From Nitrospira sp. bin75 (GTDB lineage: Bacteria; Nitrospirota; Nitrospiria; Nitrospirales; UBA8639), in assembly GCA_002238765.1 (NCBI GenBank), contig MPMZ01000025.1:1-39760 (forward strand): a stretch of 39,760 nucleotides of DNA, read 5' to 3'. This document shows positions 1 to 8,363 of the stretch, in pieces. The first letter of the stretch is position 1. Each line of letters begins with the position of its first letter. The translations under genes were made by a program, and so were the position numbers. A model generated the notes under the pieces. That model did not search any database. It saw only the letters and a program-made list of their open reading frames with translations, and had not been told where the DNA came from.

Positions 1-42
1 CTTCAAAGCCGGGCTATGGTTTCGGCGTAGTCGTCTCGTCAT
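1..42 (-). CDS. IS3-family transposase OrfA, N-terminus only (runs off the window)
   Basis: Fourteen codons can be read leftward from an ATG at 42 to the window edge, giving MTRRLRRNHSPALK. This matches the typical opening of IS3-family OrfA proteins, the HTH subunit that is joined to the DDE transposase by frameshifting. A strong Shine-Dalgarno (GAGGAGG) lies a few bases before the ATG. The element lies directly downstream of rloB, so its outer terminus is probably between about 43 and 92; a TGACATTT sequence on the minus strand at 84-91 is a candidate end. The family call rests on 14 residues only, and another family with a similar N-terminus is possible. Confidence 0.5.
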   Translation of the reverse strand, partial: MTRRLRRNHSPALK

Positions 43-92
43 GGGTCCTCCTCATTCACGGCAATCATGCCGCTCGTGAGCAGAAATGTCAC

Positions 93-716
93 TTATCCCC
101 CTTGTTCAAATTTCCCGAGCCACCTCTGAGATTGTACCAGTATGTGGACTTTCGTGGATGGGTTGTCGGTTCTGGCTTGGGTTCTATCTTCCAGCGATCG
201 TGCTGCGTTTTTCTTTGCTGTTTCCAATTTATCCCGTAACTCAGCAAAAATGCCCGCATAACTTTTATGATAATTCGGCATCCATTCCTTGAGAGCATGC
301 AATACGCCCGACACATCGTCGTAGGGCTTCGTCGTGTAGCGAAAATGCAGTAATAGCCAGTATTCAAAGGCGGGCACCGAGGTGACGGCTACATAGTTTT
401 TTTGTGCGCATTGATCTATGGCTGTTTGATAATCGGCATGGGTATCCTTGTCGAACACACAGAATATCTTATCAAACGGATCGCCCATTCCCTTCCACCA
501 CTTATCCAATGCTTTGGCACGTTCGACGATTGTCGTGGGGGCGGCGCCTTCTCCAACGATTGCCACGTTGGCGCCGTTCAACCTGAGATAATTTTTCAGC
601 CCGTTGAAATAGTTGGGTTCGGTCTGTTGACCTTCACAGACGACGAGAATTTTGTCGTAAGGTTTCCTGGAGGGCTTCCGGCGCGAGAAAGACTTTGCCC
701 TCGTGCGTTTACTCAT
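93..716 (-). CDS. rloB: RloB-like protein (AbiLii-type), TOPRIM-like
   Basis: A 207-residue protein of the RloB family, the usual partner of an RloA-type ATPase in restriction-linked and abortive-infection loci (AbiL-type systems). After a basic N-terminus, the sequence ILVVCEGQQTEPNYF carries a conserved Glu at residue 28. FCVFDKDTH has Asp at 89 and 91, so the protein shows the Glu and DxD layout expected of a TOPRIM-like metal-binding fold. The length is normal for the family, so it looks intact even though an insertion sequence follows immediately. Its ATG is 4 nt after the stop of the upstream ATPase gene, so the two are co-transcribed and probably translationally coupled. Nuclease activity is inferred from the fold and has not been seen directly. 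Confidence 0.8.
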   Translation of the reverse strand: MSKRTRAKSFSRRKPSRKPYDKILVVCEGQQTEPNYFNGLKNYLRLNGANVAIVGEGAAPTTIVERAKALDKWWKGMGDPFDKIFCVFDKDTHADYQTAIDQCAQKNYVAVTSVPAFEYWLLLHFRYTTKPYDDVSGVLHALKEWMPNYHKSYAGIFAELRDKLETAKKNAARSLEDRTQARTDNPSTKVHILVQSQRWLGKFEQGG

Positions 717-720
717 GCCT

Positions 721-2004
721 TTACGTTTGTCGTTCGGGAACGTACGGTAAGGCCCCGTATCGACCTGACAAGTAAGCCGCTTCCAGATTTTCGCGCATCT
801 TGCGCGGGCGAAAATCAGTGAGAGGAAAGACCTGCGTCGCCCGTGTGCTGTCTTTTTCGCAGAACCAGATTTGATCCCGACGCAGAATAGTTTGATTCAA
901 TATGTGGGTTTCGTGGGTGGTGAAGACCAGTTGGGCGTTGCCTAGGTTAGTTCCTTTGTTGTTGAACAACCCGACCAGAAATTTCACCAATCCCGGATGC
1001 AGGTTATCAGGTAGTTCATCAATGAACACGACGTGACCTCTTTCCAGACTGTCAAGAAACGGACCGGCAAGGGCAAAAATTTTCCGGGTGCCATCCGACT
1101 CATCTTCCAGGTCAAATTCGATGGACTCCCCATCGGAGTCCTGGTGAATCGTTTTTACATCATAGATTTCTTCGTTTTTCATTTCTTTCAAGATAACTTG
1201 TTTGAAACTATCCGGCATATCTTGAGATAAGTTTTTCAGATTGAAAATCTCTTTTGTGATGCGCACGTCATCGATACCAAGATCGGCTTCATTGAGAAAC
1301 TTTATAATTTTTCTTTTATCTCCTCCTTCCGCGCAGAAAGAGGCACTAAAAATTGGCTCTAAGCCCAAAATATCAGAATTGTCCGAATAGTATAATGTGT
1401 TGTTGAACCAGTCATAAACCGGTTGCAACTGCTGGCTGTTAAGTTGTACTGCCGTGGAAAGAAACAGGGCGTTATCCCTGGTCGATTTTTGCCAAAGTGC
1501 TTTTTCACCTGTCAGAAACGTTCCAAACGCCCAGTCATGTTTCTGTTCGTCCGCGTTCCACGTACGTTTGAACCAACGTTGGACGCGATTTCTGGGAAAA
1601 GCAGAAAGCCATTCCTCAAAAATACGTTCCTTCGTGGCTGAAAAGCCATATTGGTAGCGAATACCATCTACAAGGAACACAACTTCAAACGTACTGGGGG
1701 CTTGGCGTGAGTCACGGTGTAATTTGAAGGGAACAACCGGAAGCGTATCTCCACGGCTTTTTTCCAAAGCGGAGGTCCGCACAATTGTTTCCATGACTCT
1801 GAGGGCACGGACCAAATTGGTTTTACCTGCCGCATTGGGGCCATAGATCGCCACCGAGCGCAACAATTTCATGCTTGATTGCTCTGAAAGCCGAACATCA
1901 AATGTATGGGAGTCCATCAATTCCTTGTTCTTCGACGCCACCAGACTGAACGTCTGCTCTTCCTTGATAGACTTGAAATTGGAGATTGTGAACTCAATTA
2001 ACAT
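721..2004 (-). CDS. rloA: RloA-like AAA ATPase (AbiLi-type), SMC/ABC-like
   Basis: A 427-residue ATPase of the AAA_15/AAA_21 type (SMC/ABC-like head). Walker A GPNAAGKT is at residues 55-62, a signature-like DGTRKIFAL near 304, Walker B HVVFIDE at 324-330 and the H-loop TTHET at 362-366. The opening MLIEFTISNFKSI is typical of RloA/AbiLi proteins. It is the first gene of a two-gene unit with the RloB-like gene 4 nt downstream. Family knowledge suggests the ATPase senses infection and the partner acts as effector, but the trigger is unknown. The middle of the gene is strikingly AT-rich (about 30% GC at 1201-1260 by hand count) compared with the housekeeping genes to the right, which suggests recent acquisition. 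Confidence 0.82.
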   Translation of the reverse strand: MLIEFTISNFKSIKEEQTFSLVASKNKELMDSHTFDVRLSEQSSMKLLRSVAIYGPNAAGKTNLVRALRVMETIVRTSALEKSRGDTLPVVPFKLHRDSRQAPSTFEVVFLVDGIRYQYGFSATKERIFEEWLSAFPRNRVQRWFKRTWNADEQKHDWAFGTFLTGEKALWQKSTRDNALFLSTAVQLNSQQLQPVYDWFNNTLYYSDNSDILGLEPIFSASFCAEGGDKRKIIKFLNEADLGIDDVRITKEIFNLKNLSQDMPDSFKQVILKEMKNEEIYDVKTIHQDSDGESIEFDLEDESDGTRKIFALAGPFLDSLERGHVVFIDELPDNLHPGLVKFLVGLFNNKGTNLGNAQLVFTTHETHILNQTILRRDQIWFCEKDSTRATQVFPLTDFRPRKMRENLEAAYLSGRYGALPYVPERQT

Positions 2005-2194
2005 TTCTGAACCTATTTTTAAGAATGATTATGGCATATTTTTCCATAAATTTATTTAAAAGTGCAATATTGTCTTATTTTAAGTCGATTTTTTGGTGTG
2101 ACAGACAATACACCACGTGCCTGCCACCTCCTGGAATCGTCGAGGATAGTTGACGGTCTTTCCTTGTTGTAGCTGCGGGGTCCCGGATTAAAGC

Positions 2195-2231
2195 CCCTCC
2201 CCCTTGCTCTCTCCCGGAGGGAAAAAGGGAA
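2195..2231. repeat. Diverged copy of a dispersed GC-rich palindromic repeat
   Basis: In the otherwise empty gap between rloA and ilvE, a CCCTCCCCC / CTCTCCCGGAGGG arrangement resembles the cleaner copies at 13738-13772 and 15952-15983, with several mismatches. No gene is visible from 2005 to 2302. The 5' flank (2030-2090) is AT-rich and probably holds the rloAB promoter, although I see no clean -35/-10 pair. Confidence 0.4.
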
Positions 2232-2302
2232 CTGCAAACAGCAACAACCCTGGACCCCCGATTACAGATGTCGGGGATGACCGAGAGGGACAAGCCGGAG
2301 GC

Positions 2303-3217
2303 TTACACCGGCGTCAGCCAATGGGCGTGGGAATCGTCTTTGCCCTTCACGATGTCGAAGAAGGCATTCTGGAGCAGATCCGTGACGGGGCCCCGTTTGC
2401 CGGTTCCGATCCGGCGGTCGTCGATTTCCCGAACCGGCGCCACTTCGGCGGCCGTTCCCGTGAGGAACACTTCATCGGCCACGTATAACGCATCCCGGGT
2501 AAACCGTTCTTCGACCACCGGGATATTATTCTCCCGGGCCAACTCCAGGATGGAATGACGAGTGATGCCTTCCAGAATGGAAGTCAAGGGAGTGGTCTTG
2601 AGCGCGCCCCTCGACACGGTGAACACGTTTTCTCCGGTCGCCTCGGCCACGTAACCCTCCGTGTCCAGGAGAATGGCCTCGTCGTATCCCGCGTTCTTCG
2701 CCTCACATTTGGCCAGGATGGAATTCACGTAGTACCCGGAGACCTTGGCGCGGGTCATGGAGACATTGACGTGGTGGCGGGTAAACGATGACACCTTGGC
2801 CCGGATGCCATGCACCAGGGCGTCATCTCCCAGGTAGGTGCCCCACGGCCAGGCGGCGATCGCCAGCTTGACGGGATTGTTCCCGGGATACAGCCCCATT
2901 TCCCCATACCCCACGTACAGCAGGGGACGGATGTAACAGGATTCCAACTTGTTGATCCGCACCGTCTCCACGATGGCGTCGAACACGTCCTTGCGACTGT
3001 AGGGGACGTTCATCATCACGATATGCGCCGACTCGAACAGCCGGTCCACGTGCTCCTGCAAGCGAAAAATCATCGATCCGCCTTTCCTCCGGTAGCAACG
3101 AATGCCTTCGAAGGCTCCCAAGCCGTAATGCAAGGAATGCGTCAACACGTGGACGGAGGCTTCGTCCCAATTCACAAAGGTTCCGTCCATCCAGATTTTT
3201 TCACTCGGCGTCACCAT
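2303..3217 (-). CDS. ilvE: Branched-chain amino acid aminotransferase
   Basis: A 304-residue fold-type IV PLP transaminase that exchanges the amino group between glutamate and the 2-oxo acids of Val, Leu and Ile, the last step of their synthesis, in the cytosol. Typical features are HSLHYGLGAFEGIR near residue 27, the RAKVSGYYVNS segment with the Schiff-base lysine at about 158, and a glycine-rich TGTAAEVAPVREIDDR phosphate-binding region near the C-terminus. I chose the ATG at 3217 because AAAGGGGAG lies just before it and the protein then begins MVTPSEKIWMDG, as relatives do. An upstream in-frame extension to 3388 would overlap the promoter and rplU. It is transcribed alone, diverging from rplU. 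Confidence 0.93.
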   Translation of the reverse strand: MVTPSEKIWMDGTFVNWDEASVHVLTHSLHYGLGAFEGIRCYRRKGGSMIFRLQEHVDRLFESAHIVMMNVPYSRKDVFDAIVETVRINKLESCYIRPLLYVGYGEMGLYPGNNPVKLAIAAWPWGTYLGDDALVHGIRAKVSSFTRHHVNVSMTRAKVSGYYVNSILAKCEAKNAGYDEAILLDTEGYVAEATGENVFTVSRGALKTTPLTSILEGITRHSILELARENNIPVVEERFTRDALYVADEVFLTGTAAEVAPVREIDDRRIGTGKRGPVTDLLQNAFFDIVKGKDDSHAHWLTPV

Positions 3218-3272
3218 GACTCCCCTTTCTGCCCTCGGCTCCGGTCCCGGAAATACGTCTCCATACTTATAG

Positions 3273-3301
3273 CTTATAGCGAGGGGGGCATGGCCTGTCA
3301 A
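3273..3301 (-). promoter_or_regulatory. Sigma-70-type promoter of ilvE
   Basis: Read leftward, TTGACA (3301-3296) is followed after 17 nt by TATAAG (3278-3273). The predicted start is near 3266, leaving a leader of about 50 nt before the ATG at 3217. The perfect -35 box and ideal spacing support it. Confidence 0.7.
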
Positions 3302-3329
3302 TCCGGCCGTTCCACTCCCCCGTCCCGCC

Positions 3330-3357
3330 TTGACACCTTCTTCAGGGTCATGATACA
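3330..3357 (+). promoter_or_regulatory. Candidate promoter of the rplU-rpmA-obgE cluster
   Basis: TTGACA at 3330-3335 is followed after 16 nt by GATACA at 3352-3357, about 30 nt before the rplU ATG. The -35 box is perfect and the -10 is weak. It lies back-to-back with the ilvE promoter. Confidence 0.45.
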
Positions 3358-3386
3358 CGTGCAGGCAGTGAAAGGATAACACGCTC

Positions 3387-3701
3387 ATGTACGCGATCTT
3401 GGAAAGCGGCGGAAAACAATATCGGGTCGAACGAGGGTCGATCCTTCAGGTCGAATCGCTTGACGCCGACATCGGGCAGACCGTGGAATTGAAACCCGTT
3501 CGATTCATTTCGACGGGTGAGGCACTCCTTCAGGGACAACCGGTTGTCGAAGGGGCGCACGTGCAAGCCACGGTCATCCGGAACGGCAGGACCAGATCGA
3601 TCACGGTGTTCAAGAAGAAACGACGGAAGAATTACCGGAAGACCCGCGGGCATCGTCAATCATTCACCCAACTCCGAATCGACGACATCGTCACGGGGTA
3701 A
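3387..3701 (+). CDS. rplU: 50S ribosomal protein L21
   Basis: A 104-residue protein of normal family length that binds 23S rRNA in the large subunit. It begins MYAILESGGKQYRVERG, the family signature, and has the basic VFKKKRRKNYRKTRGHRQ stretch near residue 75. It is the first gene of a conserved run: L27 follows 21 nt later, then the GTPase ObgE, which acts on the same 50S particle. The start is fixed by alignment to the family. Confidence 0.97.
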   Translation: MYAILESGGKQYRVERGSILQVESLDADIGQTVELKPVRFISTGEALLQGQPVVEGAHVQATVIRNGRTRSITVFKKKRRKNYRKTRGHRQSFTQLRIDDIVTG

Positions 3702-3722
3702 CGGGCAGGAGAAGGACTCGGC

Positions 3723-3977
3723 ATGGCACACAAAAAAGGCGGCGGCTCATCCCGAAACGGACGCGACAGCAACCCTCAATATCTGGGAGTCAAGCGATAC
3801 GCCGACGAACGGGTTCAACCGGGCAACATTCTCATTCGTCAACGAGGCACCAGGTTTCATCCCGGCCATAACGTCGGGATGGGCAGGGATCATACTCTCT
3901 TTGCCAAAGTTGCCGGAACCGTGAAATTCGAGGGAGGAGAAGCGCGCCGCAAGATCAGCGTGTATCCCTCAACATAG
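3723..3977 (+). CDS. rpmA: 50S ribosomal protein L27
   Basis: An 84-residue protein of family length. It begins [19 protein letters not shown], whose flexible N-terminus reaches the peptidyl-transferase centre, followed by LGVKRY and the [11 protein letters not shown] core. There is no N-terminal extension of the kind cleaved in Firmicutes. It is co-transcribed with rplU. Confidence 0.97.
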   Translation: MAHKKGGGSSRNGRDSNPQYLGVKRYADERVQPGNILIRQRGTRFHPGHNVGMGRDHTLFAKVAGTVKFEGGEARRKISVYPST

Positions 3978-4040
3978 ACGACTCAGCTTCCTCCCCGGGC
4001 TCTTTTTCTTTCCCCTTTCCTATGACAATCGTGGTGCCTT

Positions 4041-5048
4041 ATGTTTATCGACCACGCAAGAATTTTTGTCCGTTCCGGCAAGGGCGGAAACGGAGGCTGT
4101 AGCTTCCGGCGGGAAAAATTTGTCCCCAACGGCGGGCCGGACGGCGGAGACGGCGGGAACGGAGGTCACGTCGTTGTCGCGGCTTCGACCCGCGTGACGA
4201 CGTTGCTCGACCTGAAATACCGGCGCCACTATGAGGCCGAGTCCGGCGCTCCCGGGCAAAGAGCCAATCGTCATGGCCGTTCCGGCTCAGACGTGACGAT
4301 TACCGTACCGGTCGGGACCATGATCAAACGCGCGGAAACCCACGATCTCCTGGCGGATCTGGTGACACCCGAACAATGTGCGATCGTGGCTCTGGGCGGG
4401 AAAGGCGGGAAAGGGAACGCGCGATTCACCACCTCCACGAACCGGGCGCCGCGGACGTTTGAAGAGGGGGAATCCGGCAAGGAGTTGCATCTCGACCTGG
4501 AACTGAAACTCCTGGCCGACGTCGGGCTTGTGGGGTTTCCGAACGCCGGAAAGTCCACGTTGATTTCCACGCTCTCGGCCGCTCGGCCGGAAATTGCCGA
4601 TTATCCCTTCACGACCCTGCAACCGCATTTGGGAGTCGTCCCCCTGGGCGAATACGATAGTTTCGTCATGGCCGACATTCCCGGACTCATTCAAGGCGCC
4701 CATAAAGGCAAAGGCCTGGGACATCAATTCCTCAAACACATTCAACGGACGCGTTTCCTGTTGTATCTGATCGACATTTCAGAATGGACCACGGATGATC
4801 CCGTGAACACGTTGCACGTGTTGCAGGACGAACTCTCCGCATTCGATCACACCCTGGGGCAGCGTCCCTTTGCCGTCGTCGGGACCAAAGTCGACAGCCA
4901 GGGTAACGGGCAACACCACCGGGAGATCCGCCAATACTGCCGGGAACGCCGGATGGACTTTTTCCCGATCTCCTCGGCCACGCGTGAAGGGCTCGACGCG
5001 TTACGCGAGTGTGTGGCGCAACACCTTCATGAAATCGAAGCGGCATGA
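4041..5048 (+). CDS. obgE: Obg-family GTPase ObgE/CgtA
   Basis: A 335-residue GTPase involved in late 50S assembly and growth control. The glycine-rich Obg fold covers residues 1-155 (VRSGKGGNGGCSFRREKF, then GGDGGNGGHV). The G domain follows with G1 GFPNAGKST near 163, G3 DIPGL near 216, a TKVD version of the G4 NKxD motif near 280 and a SSAT G5. The protein ends after the G domain, so the variable OCT domain found in some relatives is absent. The last four bases of the gene overlap the proB start (ATGA), so the two are translationally coupled. The preceding 63-nt gap holds only a pyrimidine-rich stretch. Confidence 0.95.
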   Translation: MFIDHARIFVRSGKGGNGGCSFRREKFVPNGGPDGGDGGNGGHVVVAASTRVTTLLDLKYRRHYEAESGAPGQRANRHGRSGSDVTITVPVGTMIKRAETHDLLADLVTPEQCAIVALGGKGGKGNARFTTSTNRAPRTFEEGESGKELHLDLELKLLADVGLVGFPNAGKSTLISTLSAARPEIADYPFTTLQPHLGVVPLGEYDSFVMADIPGLIQGAHKGKGLGHQFLKHIQRTRFLLYLIDISEWTTDDPVNTLHVLQDELSAFDHTLGQRPFAVVGTKVDSQGNGQHHREIRQYCRERRMDFFPISSATREGLDALRECVAQHLHEIEAA

Positions 5049-6169
5049 GAGATCTCATCCTCCCACACGCCAAGCGGCTCGTCATTAAGATCGGCAGCAG
5101 TATCCTGGCCGCCCGGTCGGCGGGATTGCGACTCGACCACATTCAACGCCTTTCCGGTGAAATCGCGCGGCTCAAGCAGGAAGACCGGGAAATCGTCCTC
5201 GTATCGTCAGGCGCCATTGTAGCGGGCATCGGGAAACTCGGCCTCAAGGCCTATCCGCAAACCCTCCCATTGAAACAGGCCGCGGCTTCAGCCGGACAAA
5301 GCCGTCTCATTCACGCCTATGAAACCTGTTTCCAGGAAGCGGGGCAACACATCGCCCAGGTGTTGCTCACCCATGAAGACCTGGCCGATCGTAAGCGTTT
5401 TCTCAATGCACGGCATACGCTCACGACGTTGCTCCAGTTGGGAGTGATTCCGATCATCAATGAAAACGACGCCGTGTCCGTGGACGAGATCCGTTTCGGC
5501 GACAACGACACCCTCGCGGCGCAGGTCGCGCACCTGGTCGATGCGGACCTGTTCGTGATCCTCTCGGACGTCGACGGGCTGTTCACCCGGGACCCGCGGC
5601 ATGATCCGGAGGCCGCGTTGATTGCACACGTGACGGAGATTACCTCCGAGATCGAACAGGGAGCGGGCACCTCGCAGAGCCAGGAAAGCCGCGGGGGCAT
5701 GGTGACGAAAATCCAAGCAGCCAAACTGGCCCGGCAATTCGGGGTCCCGACGTTGCTGCTCAATGGTGAAACCCCGGGCTTGCTGCCCGACGTCCTTGCC
5801 GGATCCGAAGGAGGCACCCTGTTCTTTTCCCAAGGCCGGAAACTCCCCAGCCGCAAGCATTGGATCGCCTATACGCTCCGGCCCAAGGGACAACTCGTGC
5901 TGGATGCCGGAGCCGTCACGGCGCTCACCAGCCGGGGGAAAAGCCTGCTGCCTTCCGGGATCGTCGACGTGAAAGGGACGTTTGCGGCAGGCGATCCCGT
6001 GTCCTGCGTGGATGCGGACGGGAAAGAGTTTGCCAAAGGATTGGTGAATTTTTCATCGGAGGTCGTTTCCGGGATCAAGGGGCGTCGCACCAACGAGATC
6101 GCCCATGAGGCGGGGACTCACGACTATGAAGAAGTCATCCACCGGGACAATCTTGCGCTGTTGGTCTGA
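5045..6169 (+). CDS. proB: Glutamate 5-kinase with PUA domain
   Basis: A 374-residue enzyme for the first step of proline synthesis (ATP-dependent phosphorylation of the glutamate gamma-carboxylate). The amino-acid kinase domain covers about residues 1-255 with VIKIGSSIL near 9, VSSGAIVAG near 54, and INENDAVSVDEIRFGDND near 139. A PUA domain runs from about 275 to 370 and includes GTFAAGDPVSC. Its length is usual for the two-domain form. It starts inside the obgE stop region with a 4-nt overlap. I see no proA (gamma-glutamyl phosphate reductase) in the window. Confidence 0.95.
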   Translation: MRDLILPHAKRLVIKIGSSILAARSAGLRLDHIQRLSGEIARLKQEDREIVLVSSGAIVAGIGKLGLKAYPQTLPLKQAAASAGQSRLIHAYETCFQEAGQHIAQVLLTHEDLADRKRFLNARHTLTTLLQLGVIPIINENDAVSVDEIRFGDNDTLAAQVAHLVDADLFVILSDVDGLFTRDPRHDPEAALIAHVTEITSEIEQGAGTSQSQESRGGMVTKIQAAKLARQFGVPTLLLNGETPGLLPDVLAGSEGGTLFFSQGRKLPSRKHWIAYTLRPKGQLVLDAGAVTALTSRGKSLLPSGIVDVKGTFAAGDPVSCVDADGKEFAKGLVNFSSEVVSGIKGRRTNEIAHEAGTHDYEEVIHRDNLALLV

Positions 6170-6189
6170 CCGCCCCATCCTCGATCCTG

Positions 6190-6882
6190 TTGCGTGACGC
6201 GGTGAGCGATTCCCCTTTCACTCGGACCGGATTGCTGGGCGGCACGTTCAATCCCGTGCACAACGGCCACTTGGCGATTGCCGGGCAAGCGCAAGCCGCC
6301 TTGTCGCTCGACCGGGTGATCTTCATGCCTTCGGGCGCTCCGCCCCACAAGTCGTGTGACTTGCTGGCCCCGGCGCACCATCGTTTGCGCATGATGCAAC
6401 ACGCCGTCGCGGGCCTGCCGGGCTTTACGGTCTCCGACGTGGAGGCCAATGCGCCGGAAACCTCCTATACCATCGACACCATCCGAACGCTTCGGGAAAC
6501 CCTGGAGGACGAACTCTGGTTTATCATCGGTCTGGATGCGTTTCTCGAGATTGAAGGATGGAGATCAGCTGAAACCCTCTTGACCCTGATGAACTTTCTC
6601 GTTCTGTCACGGCCAAACGTGCCCTTTTCCCAGGCGGCCTCGCTGGCGCTGTTGCCTTCCCTGCCGGCCACGCAACTGGAACGTCTGGACGAAGGTCTGC
6701 AACGCCGCCTGGATCTCCCTATCGGCTCGCAGGCCACGATTACGTTCCTGCGAATCGACCCGTATGAGGTCTCCTCGTCCGCGGTTCGAGAACGCATACG
6801 GACGGGCGCGGACGTCGCGGACTGGTTGCCACCCTCCGTCCATTCTTATATAATCCGGCACAACTTGTACGTCCCGCGTTAA
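6190..6882 (+). CDS. nadD: Nicotinate-nucleotide adenylyltransferase
   Basis: A protein of about 230 residues that makes nicotinate adenine dinucleotide from NaMN and ATP in NAD synthesis. The nucleotidyltransferase motif GGTFNPVHNGH is near residue 18 and SSSAVRERIRTG, the second ATP-binding motif, is near 195. The start is uncertain: TTG at 6190 and GTG at 6202 are in frame, neither has a convincing Shine-Dalgarno, and the gene may rely on coupling to proB 20 nt upstream. The gene is followed at once by rsfS, as in many bacteria. Confidence 0.92.
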   Translation: MRDAVSDSPFTRTGLLGGTFNPVHNGHLAIAGQAQAALSLDRVIFMPSGAPPHKSCDLLAPAHHRLRMMQHAVAGLPGFTVSDVEANAPETSYTIDTIRTLRETLEDELWFIIGLDAFLEIEGWRSAETLLTLMNFLVLSRPNVPFSQAASLALLPSLPATQLERLDEGLQRRLDLPIGSQATITFLRIDPYEVSSSAVRERIRTGADVADWLPPSVHSYIIRHNLYVPR

Positions 6883-6896
6883 GGAGCCGCCCTATT
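6881..6896 (+). promoter_or_regulatory. Ribosome binding site and ATT start codon of rsfS
   Basis: AAGGAG at 6881-6886 overlaps the end of nadD and is spaced 7 nt from ATT at 6894-6896. This spacing is ideal for an initiation codon, and there is no ATG, GTG or TTG at that position. Confidence 0.6.
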
Positions 6897-7307
6897 TCAG
6901 AAATCAAACGCAAAGCGTTGCTCATCGGAGGAACCGCCCTCGATAAACAAGCCTCCGACGTCATGGTCCTGCAAATAGGACACCTCACCTCGATTGCCGA
7001 CTATTTCGTCATTTGCTCCGGAACTTCAGGACGCCAGGTCAAAGCCATCGCCGAGGCCATCCGGCAGGAAATGGCGCATCGTTTCGGGGACCACGGCACG
7101 ATCGAAGGAGAAACCGCGGCGAATTGGATCCTGCTCGATTTTCGGGACATCATCGTTCATATTTTCCGGGAAGAAAGCCGCACGTATTACGGGATCGAGA
7201 ACATGTGGAGAGACGCCCCGCAAATTCCGCCGACGGAGTATGACTCACAAGCTCTCGGGCACCTGTTGTCGGAACCATCCGCGAAGATCATTCATCAAGC
7301 CAGTTGA
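6894..7307 (+). CDS. rsfS: Ribosomal silencing factor RsfS, probable ATT start
   Basis: RsfS (Iojap/DUF143 family) binds L14 on the 50S subunit and blocks subunit joining in starvation. The core is LTSIADYFVICSGTSGRQVKAIAEAI, then NWILLDFRDIIVHIF. The first conventional in-frame start is a TTG at 6918, but it has no ribosome-binding site and would remove the family's usual N-terminal lead-in. Eight codons upstream, ATT at 6894 begins (M)SEIKRKALLIGG and lies 7 nt after AAGGAG at 6881-6886. I therefore prefer ATT, giving 137 residues. The nadD stop lies 12 nt before this start. Confidence 0.85.
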   Translation: MSEIKRKALLIGGTALDKQASDVMVLQIGHLTSIADYFVICSGTSGRQVKAIAEAIRQEMAHRFGDHGTIEGETAANWILLDFRDIIVHIFREESRTYYGIENMWRDAPQIPPTEYDSQALGHLLSEPSAKIIHQAS

Positions 7308-7346
7308 CGCCATATTTGTCCGGACCGGTACAGAGGGAGTAAGCGA

Positions 7347-8339
7347 ATGACTCGATTCGACGTTCTCGCGGAACAGGTGCTGCAAGGACATTCGGTCACC
7401 CGTGAAGAAGGCTTGGAACTGCTTCAAACCGACGACGCCCAACTCTTACCCCTTGTCAATGCCGCGTATACGATCCGCCACGCCTGTTTCGGTCGAAAAG
7501 TCACCATCCAGATGTTGTTCAACGCCAAGAGCGGCGCGTGTCAGGAAGATTGTCATTATTGTTCGCAGTCCAGTATCTCCACGGCCCAGATCGACCGCTA
7601 TGCGCTGGTATCCCCCGAGGACATGCTCAAGGCCGCCCGCCGGGCCCATGAGGCCAAAGCGGAGCGGTATTGCGTGGTCATCAGCGGACGCAGTCCCCTA
7701 GAAAAAGAAGTGGACGACATCGCCTCGGCGGTGACGCGGATCAAACGGGAACTCCCGATGCAGGTCTGCTGTTCCCTGGGACTTCTTACCGAACCTCAGG
7801 CCAAACGACTCAAGGCCGCCGGGGTCGATCGCATCAACCACAACCTGAACACGAGTGAAGCCTATCACTCCTCCATCTGCACGACCCACACGTATCAGGA
7901 CCGGATGACCACCTTACGAAACGCGCGCGCCGCGGGACTGGAATTGTGTTCGGGCGGGATCGTCGGCATGGGCGAATCCGACGAGGATCTCGTGGACCTG
8001 GCCCTCGCCCTGCGGGACCTCAATCCCGACTCGATCCCGTTGAACATGCTGCATCCGATTCCGGGGACTCCATTGGCCGACGCCAACCACCTGACCCCGC
8101 AACGGTGCCTGAAAATCCTCTGCCTGTTCCGCTTTGTCCATCCTCGCAGGGAACTGCGCGCGGCGGGAGGACGGGAGTTCAATCTCCGGTCCCTGCAACC
8201 CATGGCCCTATACGTGGCGGACTCGCTGTTCGTCAACGGCTATCTGACGACACCCGGACAACCCGGCCACGAGGTCGAACGGATGCTCTCAGACATGGGC
8301 TTCGAAGTTGCGGGGGAGCCATCACCCTGTCAGGGGTAA
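7347..8339 (+). CDS. bioB: Biotin synthase
   Basis: A 330-residue radical SAM enzyme that inserts sulfur into dethiobiotin. The 4Fe-4S cluster motif is CQEDCHYC near residue 63, preceded by VTIQMLFNAKSGAC. Later motifs YCVVISGR, INHNLNTSE and CSGGIVGMGE are typical of BioB. The start ATG follows GAGGGAGTAAGCGA. It is the last gene of the rightward housekeeping cluster, and no other biotin gene is visible in the window. Confidence 0.95.
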   Translation: MTRFDVLAEQVLQGHSVTREEGLELLQTDDAQLLPLVNAAYTIRHACFGRKVTIQMLFNAKSGACQEDCHYCSQSSISTAQIDRYALVSPEDMLKAARRAHEAKAERYCVVISGRSPLEKEVDDIASAVTRIKRELPMQVCCSLGLLTEPQAKRLKAAGVDRINHNLNTSEAYHSSICTTHTYQDRMTTLRNARAAGLELCSGGIVGMGESDEDLVDLALALRDLNPDSIPLNMLHPIPGTPLADANHLTPQRCLKILCLFRFVHPRRELRAAGGREFNLRSLQPMALYVADSLFVNGYLTTPGQPGHEVERMLSDMGFEVAGEPSPCQG

Positions 8340-8363
8340 TTCACTCCTTTTCCCGACCTTTCC

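Noticed and set aside
721-2004. Retron or PARIS-like identity for the RloA/RloB pair
   Set aside because: No reverse transcriptase or structured RNA is present, and the partner is RloB-like rather than a DUF4435 protein.
3218-3388. N-terminal extension of ilvE
   Set aside because: It overlaps the ilvE promoter and the rplU start, and the family begins at MVTPSEKIW.
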